Notes: generated by a model from the letters alone, not told the origin. A stretch of 64,000 bases of DNA from Brevibacillus brevis (GCF_031583145.1 NZ_CP134050.1:903739-967738); one strand, 5' to 3'; shown: positions 50,451-59,739, counted from the first letter of the stretch. Numbers and translations are program-made.

Positions 50451-50496
50451 GGAGCCATCCTTCGTCTGGAATCGACGGAGTAGATGGCTCCTTTTT
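50451..50496 (+). terminator. Intrinsic terminator of the second sugar operon
   Basis: GGAGCCATC pairs with GATGGCTCC, with an inner CTTCGTC/GACGGAG stem, and is followed by TTTTT. Confidence 0.85.
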
Positions 50497-50796
50497 GCCG
50501 AGGCATGCTGCTTTCCTATCCATTTGCTTTCCCGTATACCCTTCATGCCAATCGTTTCGCTGACAGACAGGAAAAGAGTGGTGTTAGATTTTTGTTGAAC
50601 GAACGGAGATGGATAGGGTAATGTATACGTATCATTAAGTGCTTATTTTTGATAGATAAACGTTGATGGAAAATGGCTTCGCAGGATGATGTCTTCATCT
50701 GTGGAGCCATATTTTCTGTTCTGCAGGTGTTGAGCCGGTGCTGCTCTCTTGCTTAAGCATAGTCATTTTAAAAAATGAAACTAGGATGATGGTCCA
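50497..50796. other. Intergenic region before the two-component genes
   Basis: AT-rich and without a gene. It holds a hairpin at 50670-50715 (AAAATGGCT with AGCCATATTTT, plus inner pairing), which is terminator-like, and a partial palindrome around GTATACGTAT near 50624. No clear promoter was found for the response-regulator gene. Confidence 0.45.
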
Positions 50797-51480
50797 ATGA
50801 ACATTTTACTTGTGGAAGATGACAAAACCATTGCGTCTGGACTCGAATATTCTCTGCAGCAAGATCAGTTTTCCACGGTTCTTTGCCATGACGTCGCATC
50901 TGCGAAAAGAGTTTTAGCCGAGAAGATGGATCAGTTTGATTTATGTCTGTTCGATTTATCACTCCCGGATGGAAGCGGGTATGAACTATGTAAAATGGTG
51001 AAGCAGCGAAGCGATATGCCCGTTATTTTTTTGACAGCCGTTGATGATGAAGTCAATGTTGTGATGGGACTGGATATGGGAGCGGACGACTATATTACGA
51101 AGCCTTTTCGAATTCGCGAGCTGCTCTCCCGGATTAAATCCGTATTGCGCAGATATCACAAGCAGCCGCAGGCCAAGGTTGTCATCGAAATCGATCCGAT
51201 CCGCATCCATACGCTTGAAGGAAAAGTATACAAGCACGGCATTGAAATTCCATTGACGGCTTTGGAGTACCGCTTGTTGCTGATCTTCGCCAACCATCCC
51301 GGGCAGATACTCTCCCGAAATCAGCTTTTGGAACAAATTTGGGATGTGGCAGGGGACTTCGTCAACGACAATTCGTTAACCGTTTATATGAAAAGGCTGA
51401 GGGAAAAGCTGGAGGATGATCCGAAGGCTCCAACGATCATTAAAACCGTACGCGGTTTCGGGTATAAGGTCGGTGAGTAG
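50797..51480 (+). CDS. OmpR-family response regulator
   Basis: A 227-aa regulator: receiver domain with acidic pocket E7-D8-D9, phospho-acceptor D53 (CLFDLSLPDG) and FLTAVDDE, then a winged-helix domain (about 130-225; LTALEYRLLLIFANHPGQILSRNQLLEQIW and TVYMKRLREKLE). It is of the VncR/BceR sort that controls antimicrobial-peptide transporters. The kinase gene starts two bases after its stop and the transporter genes follow, so it probably binds the 11-bp repeats at 52505-52532. AT-rich compared with the sugar operon before it. Confidence 0.9.
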   Translation: MNILLVEDDKTIASGLEYSLQQDQFSTVLCHDVASAKRVLAEKMDQFDLCLFDLSLPDGSGYELCKMVKQRSDMPVIFLTAVDDEVNVVMGLDMGADDYITKPFRIRELLSRIKSVLRRYHKQPQAKVVIEIDPIRIHTLEGKVYKHGIEIPLTALEYRLLLIFANHPGQILSRNQLLEQIWDVAGDFVNDNSLTVYMKRLREKLEDDPKAPTIIKTVRGFGYKVGE

Positions 51481-51481
51481 C

Positions 51482-52483
51482 ATGATGCGCAATCGCGAGA
51501 TCCGCCTCGTACTCTTGGTGATGTGTACGATCAGTCTGGTTTTGCTTGTAGTCGCGGCTTTTTTTTCGCTTGCTGCCGTCGTCCTCGTCCTACTTTCTTC
51601 GATTTTACTCATTGGATGCAGTCTCCTTTCTGCGAGATGGAGATATCAGGAGATTGAAAAGCTATCGGGCTATGTGCGGCGAATTAGCGGTGGTGATTAT
51701 ACCCTTGATGTACGCGATAATCGTGAAGGGGAACTCAGTATTTTGAAAAATACGATTTATAAAGTAACAGTCATGCTTTCGGAGCAAAGCGCCCTTTTGC
51801 ATAAAGACAAGATCCATCTGACAGATGCGATTTCGGACATCTCGCATCAGCTAAAGGCACCTTTGACCTCGATGATGGTCATGGCGGATTTGGTAGATGA
51901 CGCCAAACTGCCGGATGCGAAACGAAGGGAATTTACACGCAATATTCGCATTCAGCTCGAACGGCTGGATTGGCTTGTTTCTTCGTTATTAAAGCTTTCA
52001 AAAATTGATGCAGACGCCGTACCGTTCAGGAAAGAGCAAGTCATGGTGGCAGGACTCATTGAAAAAGCCATGCAGCCCGTGCTCATTCCAATCGACATCA
52101 AAGGCCAAACGATTTCGATAACGGGCGAAGACAGCGTCTCGTTTCTAGGCGATCTGAGCTGGACAACGGAAGCGGTCCTCAATATTTTAAAAAACGCTGT
52201 GGAACATACGCAAGAAGGCGGAACCATCGCGATTTCTTTTTCGGAGAACCCGCTGTATACGGAGATTATGATCAAAGATAACGGGAAAGGCATCCCCAGG
52301 GATGAGCTCCCTTTCATTTTCAAGCGTTTTTACAAAGGAAAGAGTGCAGGAGAGAGCAGCAGCGGCATCGGTCTCTCGATGGCCCACAGCATCATCACGA
52401 AGCAAAATGGAGATATAGAAGTTCAGAGTGATATTCATGAGGGAACTGCGTTTCGGATTCGCTTCTACAAGCAATTCATCTAG
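51482..52483 (+). CDS. Sensor histidine kinase with short extracellular loop
   Basis: A 333-aa kinase with two closely spaced membrane helices (about 8-28 and 31-50) and almost no extracellular part, so it is likely to sense within the membrane or through the partner transporter. A HAMP-like linker follows, then the H-box ISDISHQLKAPLTS with H122, and an ATPase domain with NILKNAVEHT, IKDNGKGIP, FIFKRFYKG and SSGIGLSMAHSI. Alternative ATG at 51485. It would phosphorylate the response regulator just upstream. Confidence 0.9.
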   Translation: MMRNREIRLVLLVMCTISLVLLVVAAFFSLAAVVLVLLSSILLIGCSLLSARWRYQEIEKLSGYVRRISGGDYTLDVRDNREGELSILKNTIYKVTVMLSEQSALLHKDKIHLTDAISDISHQLKAPLTSMMVMADLVDDAKLPDAKRREFTRNIRIQLERLDWLVSSLLKLSKIDADAVPFRKEQVMVAGLIEKAMQPVLIPIDIKGQTISITGEDSVSFLGDLSWTTEAVLNILKNAVEHTQEGGTIAISFSENPLYTEIMIKDNGKGIPRDELPFIFKRFYKGKSAGESSSGIGLSMAHSIITKQNGDIEVQSDIHEGTAFRIRFYKQFI

Positions 52484-52504
52484 CCAGGGCTAAGTGACGG
52501 GATT

Positions 52505-52547
52505 GTCACTTTCCAGTCACTGTAAAGTCACTTCGGACAGATATACT
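52505..52547 (+). promoter_or_regulatory. Three 11-bp-spaced GTCACT repeats and promoter of the ABC genes
   Basis: GTCACT begins at 52505, 52516 and 52527, an exact 11-bp period. TATACT at 52542-52547 is the -10 box; the -35 position falls within the repeat array and is not consensus. Direct repeats at one helical turn are typical of OmpR/PhoB-type regulators, and activation of the transporter genes by the upstream regulator is the natural reading. Confidence 0.7.
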
Positions 52548-52579
52548 ACATCCATCAGCAAAAGTATGGAGGCTTCCGT

Positions 52580-53263
52580 ATGGAAATTCTGAAGATCGAA
52601 CATCTGTCAAAAGTGTTTGGAAAAGGTGACACGGCAGTAAAAGCGCTCGATGACGTATCCTTCTCAGTGAACAAAGGGGAGTTCGTTGCTATCGTCGGCC
52701 CGTCCGGTTCGGGGAAATCGACACTATTACATTTGTTGGGCGGGGTAGACCGGCCAACGAGCGGAAAAGTATTTGTGGACAGTACGGACATGTATAGTCT
52801 GAATGAAACGCAGCTGGCTATTTTCCGGCGGAGACAAATCGGTTTGATTTATCAGTTCTACAATCTGCTTCCGATTTTAACGGTGGAAGAAAACATGCAG
52901 TTGCCGCTCTTGCTGGATGAGCACAAGGTGGATCAGAAGCTGTTTGACGATCTGGTGAAGACGTTGGATTTACAAAATCGCTTACATCATCTGCCCAACC
53001 AGCTCTCCGGCGGACAGCAGCAGCGGGTCTCGATAGGAAGAGCGTTGATGAATCAGCCCGCGATCATACTGGCTGATGAGCCAACCGGTAATTTGGACAG
53101 CAAAAACAGCAGCGAAATCATTGACTTGTTGAAAATGTTCAACAAAACCTATCATCAGACGTTGATTATGATTACCCATGATGAGCGAATTGCTTTGCAG
53201 GCGGATCGCATTATCGCGATTGAAGATGGAAGGATTGCGAGAGATGAGGTCATTCGACCATGA
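52580..53263 (+). CDS. ABC transporter ATPase (MacB/LolD/Vex type)
   Basis: A 227-aa ATPase with Walker A GPSGSGKST (37-45), Q-loop in YQFYNLLP, signature LSGGQQQRVSIGRAL and Walker B IILADEPTGNLDSKNSS. This is the group that pairs with FtsX-like permeases to move peptides or lipoproteins out of, or off, the membrane. GGAGG precedes the ATG and the stop overlaps the permease start by four bases (ATGA). With the two-component genes it resembles peptide-resistance modules such as BceAB and Vex. Confidence 0.93.
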   Translation: MEILKIEHLSKVFGKGDTAVKALDDVSFSVNKGEFVAIVGPSGSGKSTLLHLLGGVDRPTSGKVFVDSTDMYSLNETQLAIFRRRQIGLIYQFYNLLPILTVEENMQLPLLLDEHKVDQKLFDDLVKTLDLQNRLHHLPNQLSGGQQQRVSIGRALMNQPAIILADEPTGNLDSKNSSEIIDLLKMFNKTYHQTLIMITHDERIALQADRIIAIEDGRIARDEVIRP

Positions 53264-55833
53264 ATATCATCCATAAGCTAACGCTCAGACATTTAATGAA
53301 AAATAAGAAACAAACGCTAGTGACGATTATGGGAGTCATTATTTCCGTGGCGATGGTAACGGCTGTGATCACGCTAGGTTCGTCTTTTTTGACGCTGATG
53401 CAAAAGGAATCGATCAAAGACAGTGGAGAATGGCATGTCCTTTACAGGGGCGTAAACAAAGAGCAGTTAGACGCGATCAAGCGGGACGATGCAACCAAAC
53501 AACTCATGATTTCAAAGGAACGCGGCTATGCCTGGCTGCCGGGAAGTCAAAATGTCAACAAGCCCTATTTGTTTATCAAAGCGTATAATGCCCAGGGCTT
53601 CGCAAACTTCCCGATTGAATTGAGCGAAGGGCGGCTTCCAGAGCGAGCGGATGAGATTGTTCTCTCGGATGCGATCGCCACAAACGCCAAAGTCGCGTAT
53701 CGGATCGGGGATCACGTAACCCTCGAGGTTGGACAGCGCCATAATCAAGCTGACCCAAGCGATACGAATCTGTCCCAAAATGACCAATTGCGATCTAGCG
53801 CCGGTGCGAGTGTCGAAACCTTAGTTGATACAACCGCCGAGACGTATACCGTTGTCGGGTTTATCAAACGCCCTACGTGGGAGCAGACGTGGGCGCCGGG
53901 ATATACGGCTCTTACATACGTAGATGAGCACAGTTTGGACGCAAGCAAGACTGTTGACGTGAGCGTTGTCGTGAAGAACATCGATCGCACTATATATGAT
54001 CATGCCAATGACTTGGCAGAGAAAAACAGCATCAGCTCGTTTAAAACGAATGACTCGCTGCTCCGTTATTATGGTGTGATGGGTGGGGGATTGGGCCAAA
54101 CTTACAACTCGTTATTACTCATTGTTATGCTGGTGATTGTTGTCGGCTCTGTTTCGTTAATCTACAATGCTTTTGCGATTTCCGTCTCGGAGCGTTCCCG
54201 ATATTTAGGAATGCTCTCAAGTGTCGGAGCAACGAGACGGCAGAAGCGAAATTCGGTATTTTTTGAGGGAGCAGTGATTGGCGTCATTAGCATTCCCTTG
54301 GGTGTCATCTGCGGCATGCTTGGAATCGGCATTACATTTCGCTTCATAAACCCGATCCTTGAGGATGCGATGGGTGTCACTGAAAAGCTGACGTTGGTCG
54401 TCACGCCTTTATCGATTGCACTCGCCTGTCTGGTCTCGATCATCACGATCTTCATATCTACGTATGTTCCAGCGCAAAGGGCTTCGAAAATCTCCGCCAT
54501 CGATGCCATTCGGCAAACTGCGGATATTAAGCTCACCAGTAAAGCATTGAAAACCTCGAAGCTGGTCAAACGGATATTCGGCGTAGAAGCGGAGATCGGC
54601 TTGAAAAATTTGAAAAGAAACAAACGCAGATATTACGCTACTGTTTTTTCGCTTGTCATCAGCATCGTGCTGTTTCTGGCTGTTTCCTTTTTCACTTCCA
54701 ACCTGCAGAAATCCCTTGATATTTCACAAAACGGCTATAACTATGACATCGCCATCTACACAATCGGTGATGGGGCAGCGTTGGAGGACGAACAATGGGT
54801 AAGAACGATCACATCGTTGGAAAATGTCACGGAATCGAATCTGATGAAACAAATGAATGGCAGCTTCGTGTGGCTTGCTGAAGAGGCTGTTTCGGAAAAT
54901 GCAAAGCCGTATTTGTACCAGGAACATAACTTGTATAAATACAATATACGTGTAAACAGCATGCACGAAGATAAACTGAAAGCGTATGCCAAACAGGTTG
55001 GCGTAGAGTATACGAAGCTGACGAATCCGGATCAGCCGACCGCCATATTGATTGATACCATGACGTTCCTAGATGAAAAAGGTAAATTTGTCGAGACGAG
55101 AGTCAATGGGAAAGTCGGGGAAAAGCTGGATCTCGTCTCCGAAGATGCTAAGCAGCAAGCGGTCAACAAGGTGGAGCTGGCAGCAGTGACTGACCAATTT
55201 CCTATGGGAATAACACCATCAGATAGCATGCTTCAAGTGAATCTTGTCGTGTCCGAGCCCGTCTTCGAGCAGCTCCTGAAAAAAAGCGTCTTCGTTTCCT
55301 CTTATTCGGGACTCTACCTGAAAAGCAAGGAGCCTTTGAAAACCCAGCAAGATATTGAGGAAATGCAAAAGGATGTAACCGTCATGAACCTGTTTCAAGA
55401 GAGGCAGCGCTCTGAACGAAAAATTTTGTTTATGTCTGTCTTTGTGTATGGCTTCGTAGCATTAATTACCGCGGTTTCGATAGCGAATATATTCAACACG
55501 ATTTCGACGAGCATTGCCCTTCGCCTTCGAGAATTCGCGATGCTAAGGTCGGTTGGAATGACCCCGAGCAGCTTTCATAAAATGATCAACTATGAAAGTA
55601 TCTTTTATGGGATCAAGGCGTTGGCTTACGGCCTTCCGATCAGCGTAGGGATTATGGTGTTGATCTACCGTTCCTTCATGAATAGTTTTTCGTACGAATT
55701 CGCATTGCCTTGGACTAGCATGTTGTATGTGATTGTCGCTGTATTTGCTATCGTAGGCTTGTCCATGTCCTACGCGAGCATAAAAGTGAAGAAAGCAAAC
55801 ATCATTGACGCTTTGAAACAGGAGAATTTATGA
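53260..55833 (+). CDS. FtsX-like ABC transporter permease
   Basis: An 857-aa permease with a first membrane helix near 15-40, a large extracytoplasmic domain (about 45-265), a first FtsX unit of three helices (about 275-415; LLIVMLVIVVGSVSLIYNAFAISVSERSRYLGMLSSVGATRRQ), a second helix near 465, another extracytoplasmic domain (about 490-715) and a second FtsX unit at the C-terminus (ISTSIALRLREFAMLRSVGM). Longer than BceB (about 650) and with two extracytoplasmic domains, it fits the Sal/Vex-like class. Likely role: resistance to, or export of, an antimicrobial peptide. Confidence 0.88.
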   Translation: MNIIHKLTLRHLMKNKKQTLVTIMGVIISVAMVTAVITLGSSFLTLMQKESIKDSGEWHVLYRGVNKEQLDAIKRDDATKQLMISKERGYAWLPGSQNVNKPYLFIKAYNAQGFANFPIELSEGRLPERADEIVLSDAIATNAKVAYRIGDHVTLEVGQRHNQADPSDTNLSQNDQLRSSAGASVETLVDTTAETYTVVGFIKRPTWEQTWAPGYTALTYVDEHSLDASKTVDVSVVVKNIDRTIYDHANDLAEKNSISSFKTNDSLLRYYGVMGGGLGQTYNSLLLIVMLVIVVGSVSLIYNAFAISVSERSRYLGMLSSVGATRRQKRNSVFFEGAVIGVISIPLGVICGMLGIGITFRFINPILEDAMGVTEKLTLVVTPLSIALACLVSIITIFISTYVPAQRASKISAIDAIRQTADIKLTSKALKTSKLVKRIFGVEAEIGLKNLKRNKRRYYATVFSLVISIVLFLAVSFFTSNLQKSLDISQNGYNYDIAIYTIGDGAALEDEQWVRTITSLENVTESNLMKQMNGSFVWLAEEAVSENAKPYLYQEHNLYKYNIRVNSMHEDKLKAYAKQVGVEYTKLTNPDQPTAILIDTMTFLDEKGKFVETRVNGKVGEKLDLVSEDAKQQAVNKVELAAVTDQFPMGITPSDSMLQVNLVVSEPVFEQLLKKSVFVSSYSGLYLKSKEPLKTQQDIEEMQKDVTVMNLFQERQRSERKILFMSVFVYGFVALITAVSIANIFNTISTSIALRLREFAMLRSVGMTPSSFHKMINYESIFYGIKALAYGLPISVGIMVLIYRSFMNSFSYEFALPWTSMLYVIVAVFAIVGLSMSYASIKVKKANIIDALKQENL

Positions 55834-55929
55834 GTCTTCGCAAAAATATCGTCCGCCGGTGCCCTGCTATGGCTGTGGGAAAGCCGGAATAATGTACGTT
55901 CGCCTACGTGACGTCTCCCCATGGGTTCA

Positions 55930-55935
55930 TATAAT
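55930..55935 (+). promoter_or_regulatory. Possible -10 box before the 123-aa gene
   Basis: TATAAT stands about 50 bp before the GTG at 55989. No convincing -35 is visible. Confidence 0.4.
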
Positions 55936-55988
55936 GTAGGGTACCTTCCCGCTCGAGAGTCACATCATGGATGAAGGAGAGAGCGACC

Positions 55989-56360
55989 GTGGCAATTGGA
56001 CAAATGACGAGGGTCAGCCTGCCCTACCCGACGACATGGGATATTCAGGCCAGCTTTGGCGGCAGGCCGACCACGCTTGGGACATTGAGCATCCAGGGTG
56101 TCACGCACAACCAGCTGATCGGCTCGGTGAACTTCCGGGGGACGCCGCTAGCCATCCGGGGAACGTGGAATGAAGCGGCGAGGCAGATCGCTTTCGATTC
56201 TCCCTTCGCCAGCTTTGCCGGGACGATGTTTTTCAGGGACGATCCCCAGATTCAGCTGCGGCATTACGTATTGCAGGGGCAAGTGCGGATGAAGCCGCCT
56301 TCCATACGGGCGGGAGAGACAGGGACGTGGACGGCTACCACTCACGTCCGGATGCGTTAG
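55989..56360 (+). CDS. Hypothetical 123-aa protein, mostly beta-strand
   Basis: Not recognised. The sequence alternates polar and hydrophobic residues (WDIQASFGGRPTTLGTLSIQGV, LIGSVNFRGTPLAIRGTW, SPFASFAGTMFF) like a small antiparallel beta barrel, with no signal peptide or membrane helix. The GTG at 55989 has AAGGAGAG at good spacing; an in-frame ATG at 55971 lacks a site. GC-rich again, marking the end of the AT-rich block. A weak terminator follows. Confidence 0.6.
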   Translation: MAIGQMTRVSLPYPTTWDIQASFGGRPTTLGTLSIQGVTHNQLIGSVNFRGTPLAIRGTWNEAARQIAFDSPFASFAGTMFFRDDPQIQLRHYVLQGQVRMKPPSIRAGETGTWTATTHVRMR

Positions 56361-56362
56361 CA

Positions 56363-56398
56363 AAAGAGGTCTTGTCCAGAAATGGATAGGGCCTTTTT
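56363..56398 (+). terminator. Probable terminator of the 123-aa gene
   Basis: AAAGAGG and GTCCA pair imperfectly with TGGA and CCTTTTT; a T tract ends the structure. Confidence 0.5.
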
Positions 56399-56483
56399 GC
56401 CGTCCGGTTTTCCGCCCGGATGGATGAAAGCAACCGATTGGGAAAACCTGAAAAAGAGCGTTCAACGGGAAGGAGAGGAAAGC

Positions 56484-57293
56484 GTGGAACCGATACGGCA
56501 ACAACATGTCACGCTGCACGGCTTCAACAATCTGACCAAGTCCTTGAGCTTCAATATGTACGACATCTGCTACACGAAGACGAGGGCGGAGCGGGAAGCC
56601 TATCTGGATTACATAGACGAACAGTACAATGCTGACCGGCTGACCGCCATCCTGAAGACCGTGTCCGACATCATCGGGGCGCACGTCCTGAATATCGCGA
56701 AGCAGGACTATGTGCCGCAAGGGGCGAGCGTCACCTTTCTCGTGTCCGAGGGACCGGTCGTGGAAGTTCCAAGGGAATCGTACGAGGAGTCTCCCGGCCC
56801 CCTGCCGGACTCGGTGGTCATGCAGCTGGACAAAAGCCACATCACCGTGCACACGTATCCGGAATACCATCCGGATGAAGAAATCAGCACGTTTCGGGCG
56901 GATATCGACGTCTCGACCTGCGGAGAGATCTCTCCGCTCAAAGCGTTGAATTATTTGATCCACTCGTTTGATACGGACATCATGACGATCGATTACCGGG
57001 TCCGCGGCTTCACCCGGGACATCACCGGCAACAAGCTGTTCATCGACCACGACATCAGCTCGATCCAAAACTACATCCCGGACGAGGTCATCGATCTGTA
57101 CGACATGATCGACGTCAATGTCTACCAGGAACACATTTTTCATACCAAGTGCAAGCTGAAGCAGTTCGATTTGAACAATTACCTGTTCGGCTATACGAAA
57201 GACAAACTGACGCCAGAGGAGCAGCGGGACATCACCGAGCGGCTGCGTCTGGAGATGGATGAAATTTACTACGGAAAGAACATCATACGGTAA
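56484..57293 (+). CDS. speD: S-adenosylmethionine decarboxylase proenzyme (long, E. coli type)
   Basis: A 269-aa pyruvoyl enzyme precursor that makes decarboxylated SAM, the aminopropyl donor for spermidine. Self-cleavage should occur between K117 and S118 in [14 protein letters not shown], the serine becoming pyruvate. [22 protein letters not shown] carries the catalytic cysteine, and [18 protein letters not shown] is typical of the roughly 264-aa E. coli class rather than the short Bacillus form. GTG at 56484 with AAGGAG eight bases upstream; the frame is open to 56382 without a site. Monocistronic, followed by a terminator. Confidence 0.93.
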   Translation: MEPIRQQHVTLHGFNNLTKSLSFNMYDICYTKTRAEREAYLDYIDEQYNADRLTAILKTVSDIIGAHVLNIAKQDYVPQGASVTFLVSEGPVVEVPRESYEESPGPLPDSVVMQLDKSHITVHTYPEYHPDEEISTFRADIDVSTCGEISPLKALNYLIHSFDTDIMTIDYRVRGFTRDITGNKLFIDHDISSIQNYIPDEVIDLYDMIDVNVYQEHIFHTKCKLKQFDLNNYLFGYTKDKLTPEEQRDITERLRLEMDEIYYGKNIIR

Positions 57294-57400
57294 GCGGCGG
57301 TCATCTCGACAAAGACGCACTGCGGGTCCACGGAATCGCGGTGCTGTTGTCGTGCAGAATGGGGGAAAGAGGTGCGCGCAGAAGAAAGGAGCGCAAAGAA

Positions 57401-57431
57401 AAAGGAGCGGATGAAATCTCGCTCCTTTTTT
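57401..57431 (+). terminator. Intrinsic terminator after speD
   Basis: AAAGGAGCG pairs with CGCTCCTTT across a ten-base loop, followed by six T. Confidence 0.75.
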
Positions 57432-57488
57432 CGAGCACGGGCAGGCATGGACTGTCCTCACGCAGGGTCTGGCAGCTACGAGGGACAG

Positions 57489-58238
57489 TTACTTCGCTCC
57501 GGCCTGCGTCAATGCCTCAACCATTTCCCGAAAACCGCGGTTTTTCGCGTGCTGCAGCGGCGTGACACCGTCATGATCGGCCAAATTCACGTCAGCGCCG
57601 TGCTCGATCAACAGGCGGACGATCTGCTGATGCCGCTCTCCGCCGTCTCCGAGGATGACCGCTTCGAGCAGGGCGGTCCAGCCCAAGCGGTTGACGTGGT
57701 CGATATTCACGTCGGAGTGGGTCAGCAGCTCCTCGACGATGGCGACGTGCCCGCGGTCCGCAGCAGGGATCAGCGCCGTACCGCCGAAGCGGTTGGTGAT
57801 CGTCGTATCCGCCCCTGCCGCAATCGCTGCTTGGACAAAGTCGAGCTTGCCTGCCGCGCTGGCATAGAGCAGCGGATTGTCCAAGCGCTGGTCGCGGATG
57901 TTGATATTGGCGCCCTGCTCGATCAAGAGCTGGAAGATCGGCAATTGATCCGTGTGCACGGCGATCAGGGCGGAAGTCCGGCCCGTCTCATCCGTAGCAT
58001 TGATGTCTGCGCCTTCTGCCAGCAGCCGCAAAATAGCGTCCTGATCCCCCTGCTGTACGGCCGCCAGCAGGGATTGGTTCAGCTTTTTCATCTCCATGTT
58101 CACAGTAAGGGACGCTTGCTGCTCGCTGCCGGGAAGAACAGAATCAACAGCCGCCCCGCAGCCCGCGAGCGCAAGAGTGAAGGCGATCAGTCCCGTGAGC
58201 AGCAAGGCATCCTTTCCCCTTTCCGCAGATTTGTTCAT
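57489..58238 (-). CDS. Ankyrin-repeat lipoprotein
   Basis: A 249-aa exported protein: lipobox LALAGC makes C27 the lipidated residue, a short linker follows, and about six ankyrin repeats fill residues 55-245 (for example GDQDAILRLLAEGADINATDETGRTSAL and LLIEHGADVNLADHDGVTPLQHA). Ankyrin stacks mediate protein binding, here on the outer face of the membrane. It begins seven bases after the stop of the SLH gene, so the two are one transcript and may work together at the cell surface. Confidence 0.88.
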   Translation of the reverse strand: MNKSAERGKDALLLTGLIAFTLALAGCGAAVDSVLPGSEQQASLTVNMEMKKLNQSLLAAVQQGDQDAILRLLAEGADINATDETGRTSALIAVHTDQLPIFQLLIEQGANINIRDQRLDNPLLYASAAGKLDFVQAAIAAGADTTITNRFGGTALIPAADRGHVAIVEELLTHSDVNIDHVNRLGWTALLEAVILGDGGERHQQIVRLLIEHGADVNLADHDGVTPLQHAKNRGFREMVEALTQAGAK

Positions 58239-58245
58239 CCCTCTA

Positions 58246-59739
58246 TTATTCCACAGTCAGCTTTGCCTGGGAATCGCCTGCCCAATCGCCGACAGGTGTG
58301 ACCGTATACGCAGTGCCGGCAGACAGTTTGCCGCCCTGCTGGAGGTCGAAAATGCCGACGGCTCCTTTGCGGCTGGAGTATTTGTAGGTGGCCAGCAGCT
58401 TCTCTCCATGGTCAGCTGTCAGCTCTACGCTGCGTCCGGAGAACAGCTCGTCGCCGGGATCTTCCGTCAGAGTGACGGCGATGGACGTATCGGAGAGCGC
58501 TTCGGCTGCGGCGATTTCCACTGGCGCGATCTCTTTTGCCACGAAAGTCGGATTCTTGATCGTGGCCCAATCGGAGGACACGGTGTACGTCACTCCCGGA
58601 GCGAGTACTTGTCCTTCCGGCAGGCGGAATTTCGGCTCCTGCTTGCCGTCTGTCGATTGGGTAAACGGCACGTACTTCGCAACGATCGGCTGACCGCCGG
58701 CAGGCGTGATGGTCACTTGTCTGGCCTGCATGGACGAGATGATCTGATACGTCGTGCCGTTCGCGCGATTGTTCGCATCCAGGACGAAGGCGTTTTCTCC
58801 GCGTCCCGCGCTGTAAGCGGAAATGACATATCCGTAATCGGTGACATTGTCGGACTTCAGCGCCTCGATCTCAAAGGTGTCGTTGGTGACCTGTCTGCTC
58901 TCGTTCATTTGCAGCTTGGTGGCGTTCCCTGTGAATGTTCCCGCTTGCTTGCCCTTGTACGTCAGCGTGTACGTCACGCCTGGCTTTTGGACCGACGTCG
59001 GGACGATGTACGTGGCGATGGAGCCTGTTTTCAGGCGAGGCAAGTTGGTCAGGGTGAGTCCATCGTTAAAGGAGAAGTCGACCTTGGCCTTGTCAAATGC
59101 CTCATCGGCAGCCGTCAGCGGCGCGTCGAAGGTGACGATCAGCGTGATGGCATTCAGCGACTGCACGCTCGTGATTTTCGCTTTTTCGGACGGGATTGCT
59201 TTTTGCGCTGTCTTCAGCAGGTAGGCGACTTCCCCGCGGGTAGCCGCTTGGCCTGCCGAGTAGAAGCGCTCCATCCAGTACTGCACAGATTTGACGTCGC
59301 GCTTCAACGCTTTGGACACGATCTGCACGAGCTCGTCATCCGTGACTGTTCCCGCAGGATCGAAGCGTCCTCCATCTGCCTGCATGATGCCAAGTCCGAC
59401 GAGCTCGGAGGCGTATTGGTAGGCCCATGAGTTCGGCTGCATATCCGTCAGCTTCGCAGGCGTCTGTGCCGTGCCTTCCAGATGTAAGGCCTTTACGACC
59501 ATTTTCGCCAGCTCGGCGCGGTTGATCTGATTGTGGGCGCCCATGGAGCGGTCGGTGTAGCCTTGCATGACGCCGAGGCGAGCCAGCTCGCTTACCGCTT
59601 CCTGAATTTCCTGGGCGGACAGCGGGGCGAGAGCATGGGCGCCGGCAGCGTGGGCTGTCGGCACTGCAAGCGGGAGCGAGGCAGTACCCAGGGCGGCAGT
59701 CAAAAGCAGGGCGGCAATTTTATTGGAAACGGGTTTCAT
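58246..59739 (-). CDS. SLH-domain surface protein
   Basis: A 497-aa exported protein with signal peptide (about 1-31, cleavage AHA-AG). SLH-like units occupy about 40-180: ELARLGVMQGYTDRSMGAHNQINRAELAKMVVKAL, LTDMQPNSWAYQYASELVGLGIMQADGGRFDPAGTVTDDELVQI and a weaker third with ATRGEVAYLLKTA. The remaining 310 residues look like three or four Ig-like beta domains (ITSVQSLNAITLIVTFDAPL; PGVTYTLTYKGKQAGTF; PGVTYTVSSDWATIKN). The architecture is that of S-layer or S-layer-associated proteins. GAGGAGG precedes the ATG. Confidence 0.88.
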   Translation of the reverse strand: MKPVSNKIAALLLTAALGTASLPLAVPTAHAAGAHALAPLSAQEIQEAVSELARLGVMQGYTDRSMGAHNQINRAELAKMVVKALHLEGTAQTPAKLTDMQPNSWAYQYASELVGLGIMQADGGRFDPAGTVTDDELVQIVSKALKRDVKSVQYWMERFYSAGQAATRGEVAYLLKTAQKAIPSEKAKITSVQSLNAITLIVTFDAPLTAADEAFDKAKVDFSFNDGLTLTNLPRLKTGSIATYIVPTSVQKPGVTYTLTYKGKQAGTFTGNATKLQMNESRQVTNDTFEIEALKSDNVTDYGYVISAYSAGRGENAFVLDANNRANGTTYQIISSMQARQVTITPAGGQPIVAKYVPFTQSTDGKQEPKFRLPEGQVLAPGVTYTVSSDWATIKNPTFVAKEIAPVEIAAAEALSDTSIAVTLTEDPGDELFSGRSVELTADHGEKLLATYKYSSRKGAVGIFDLQQGGKLSAGTAYTVTPVGDWAGDSQAKLTVE

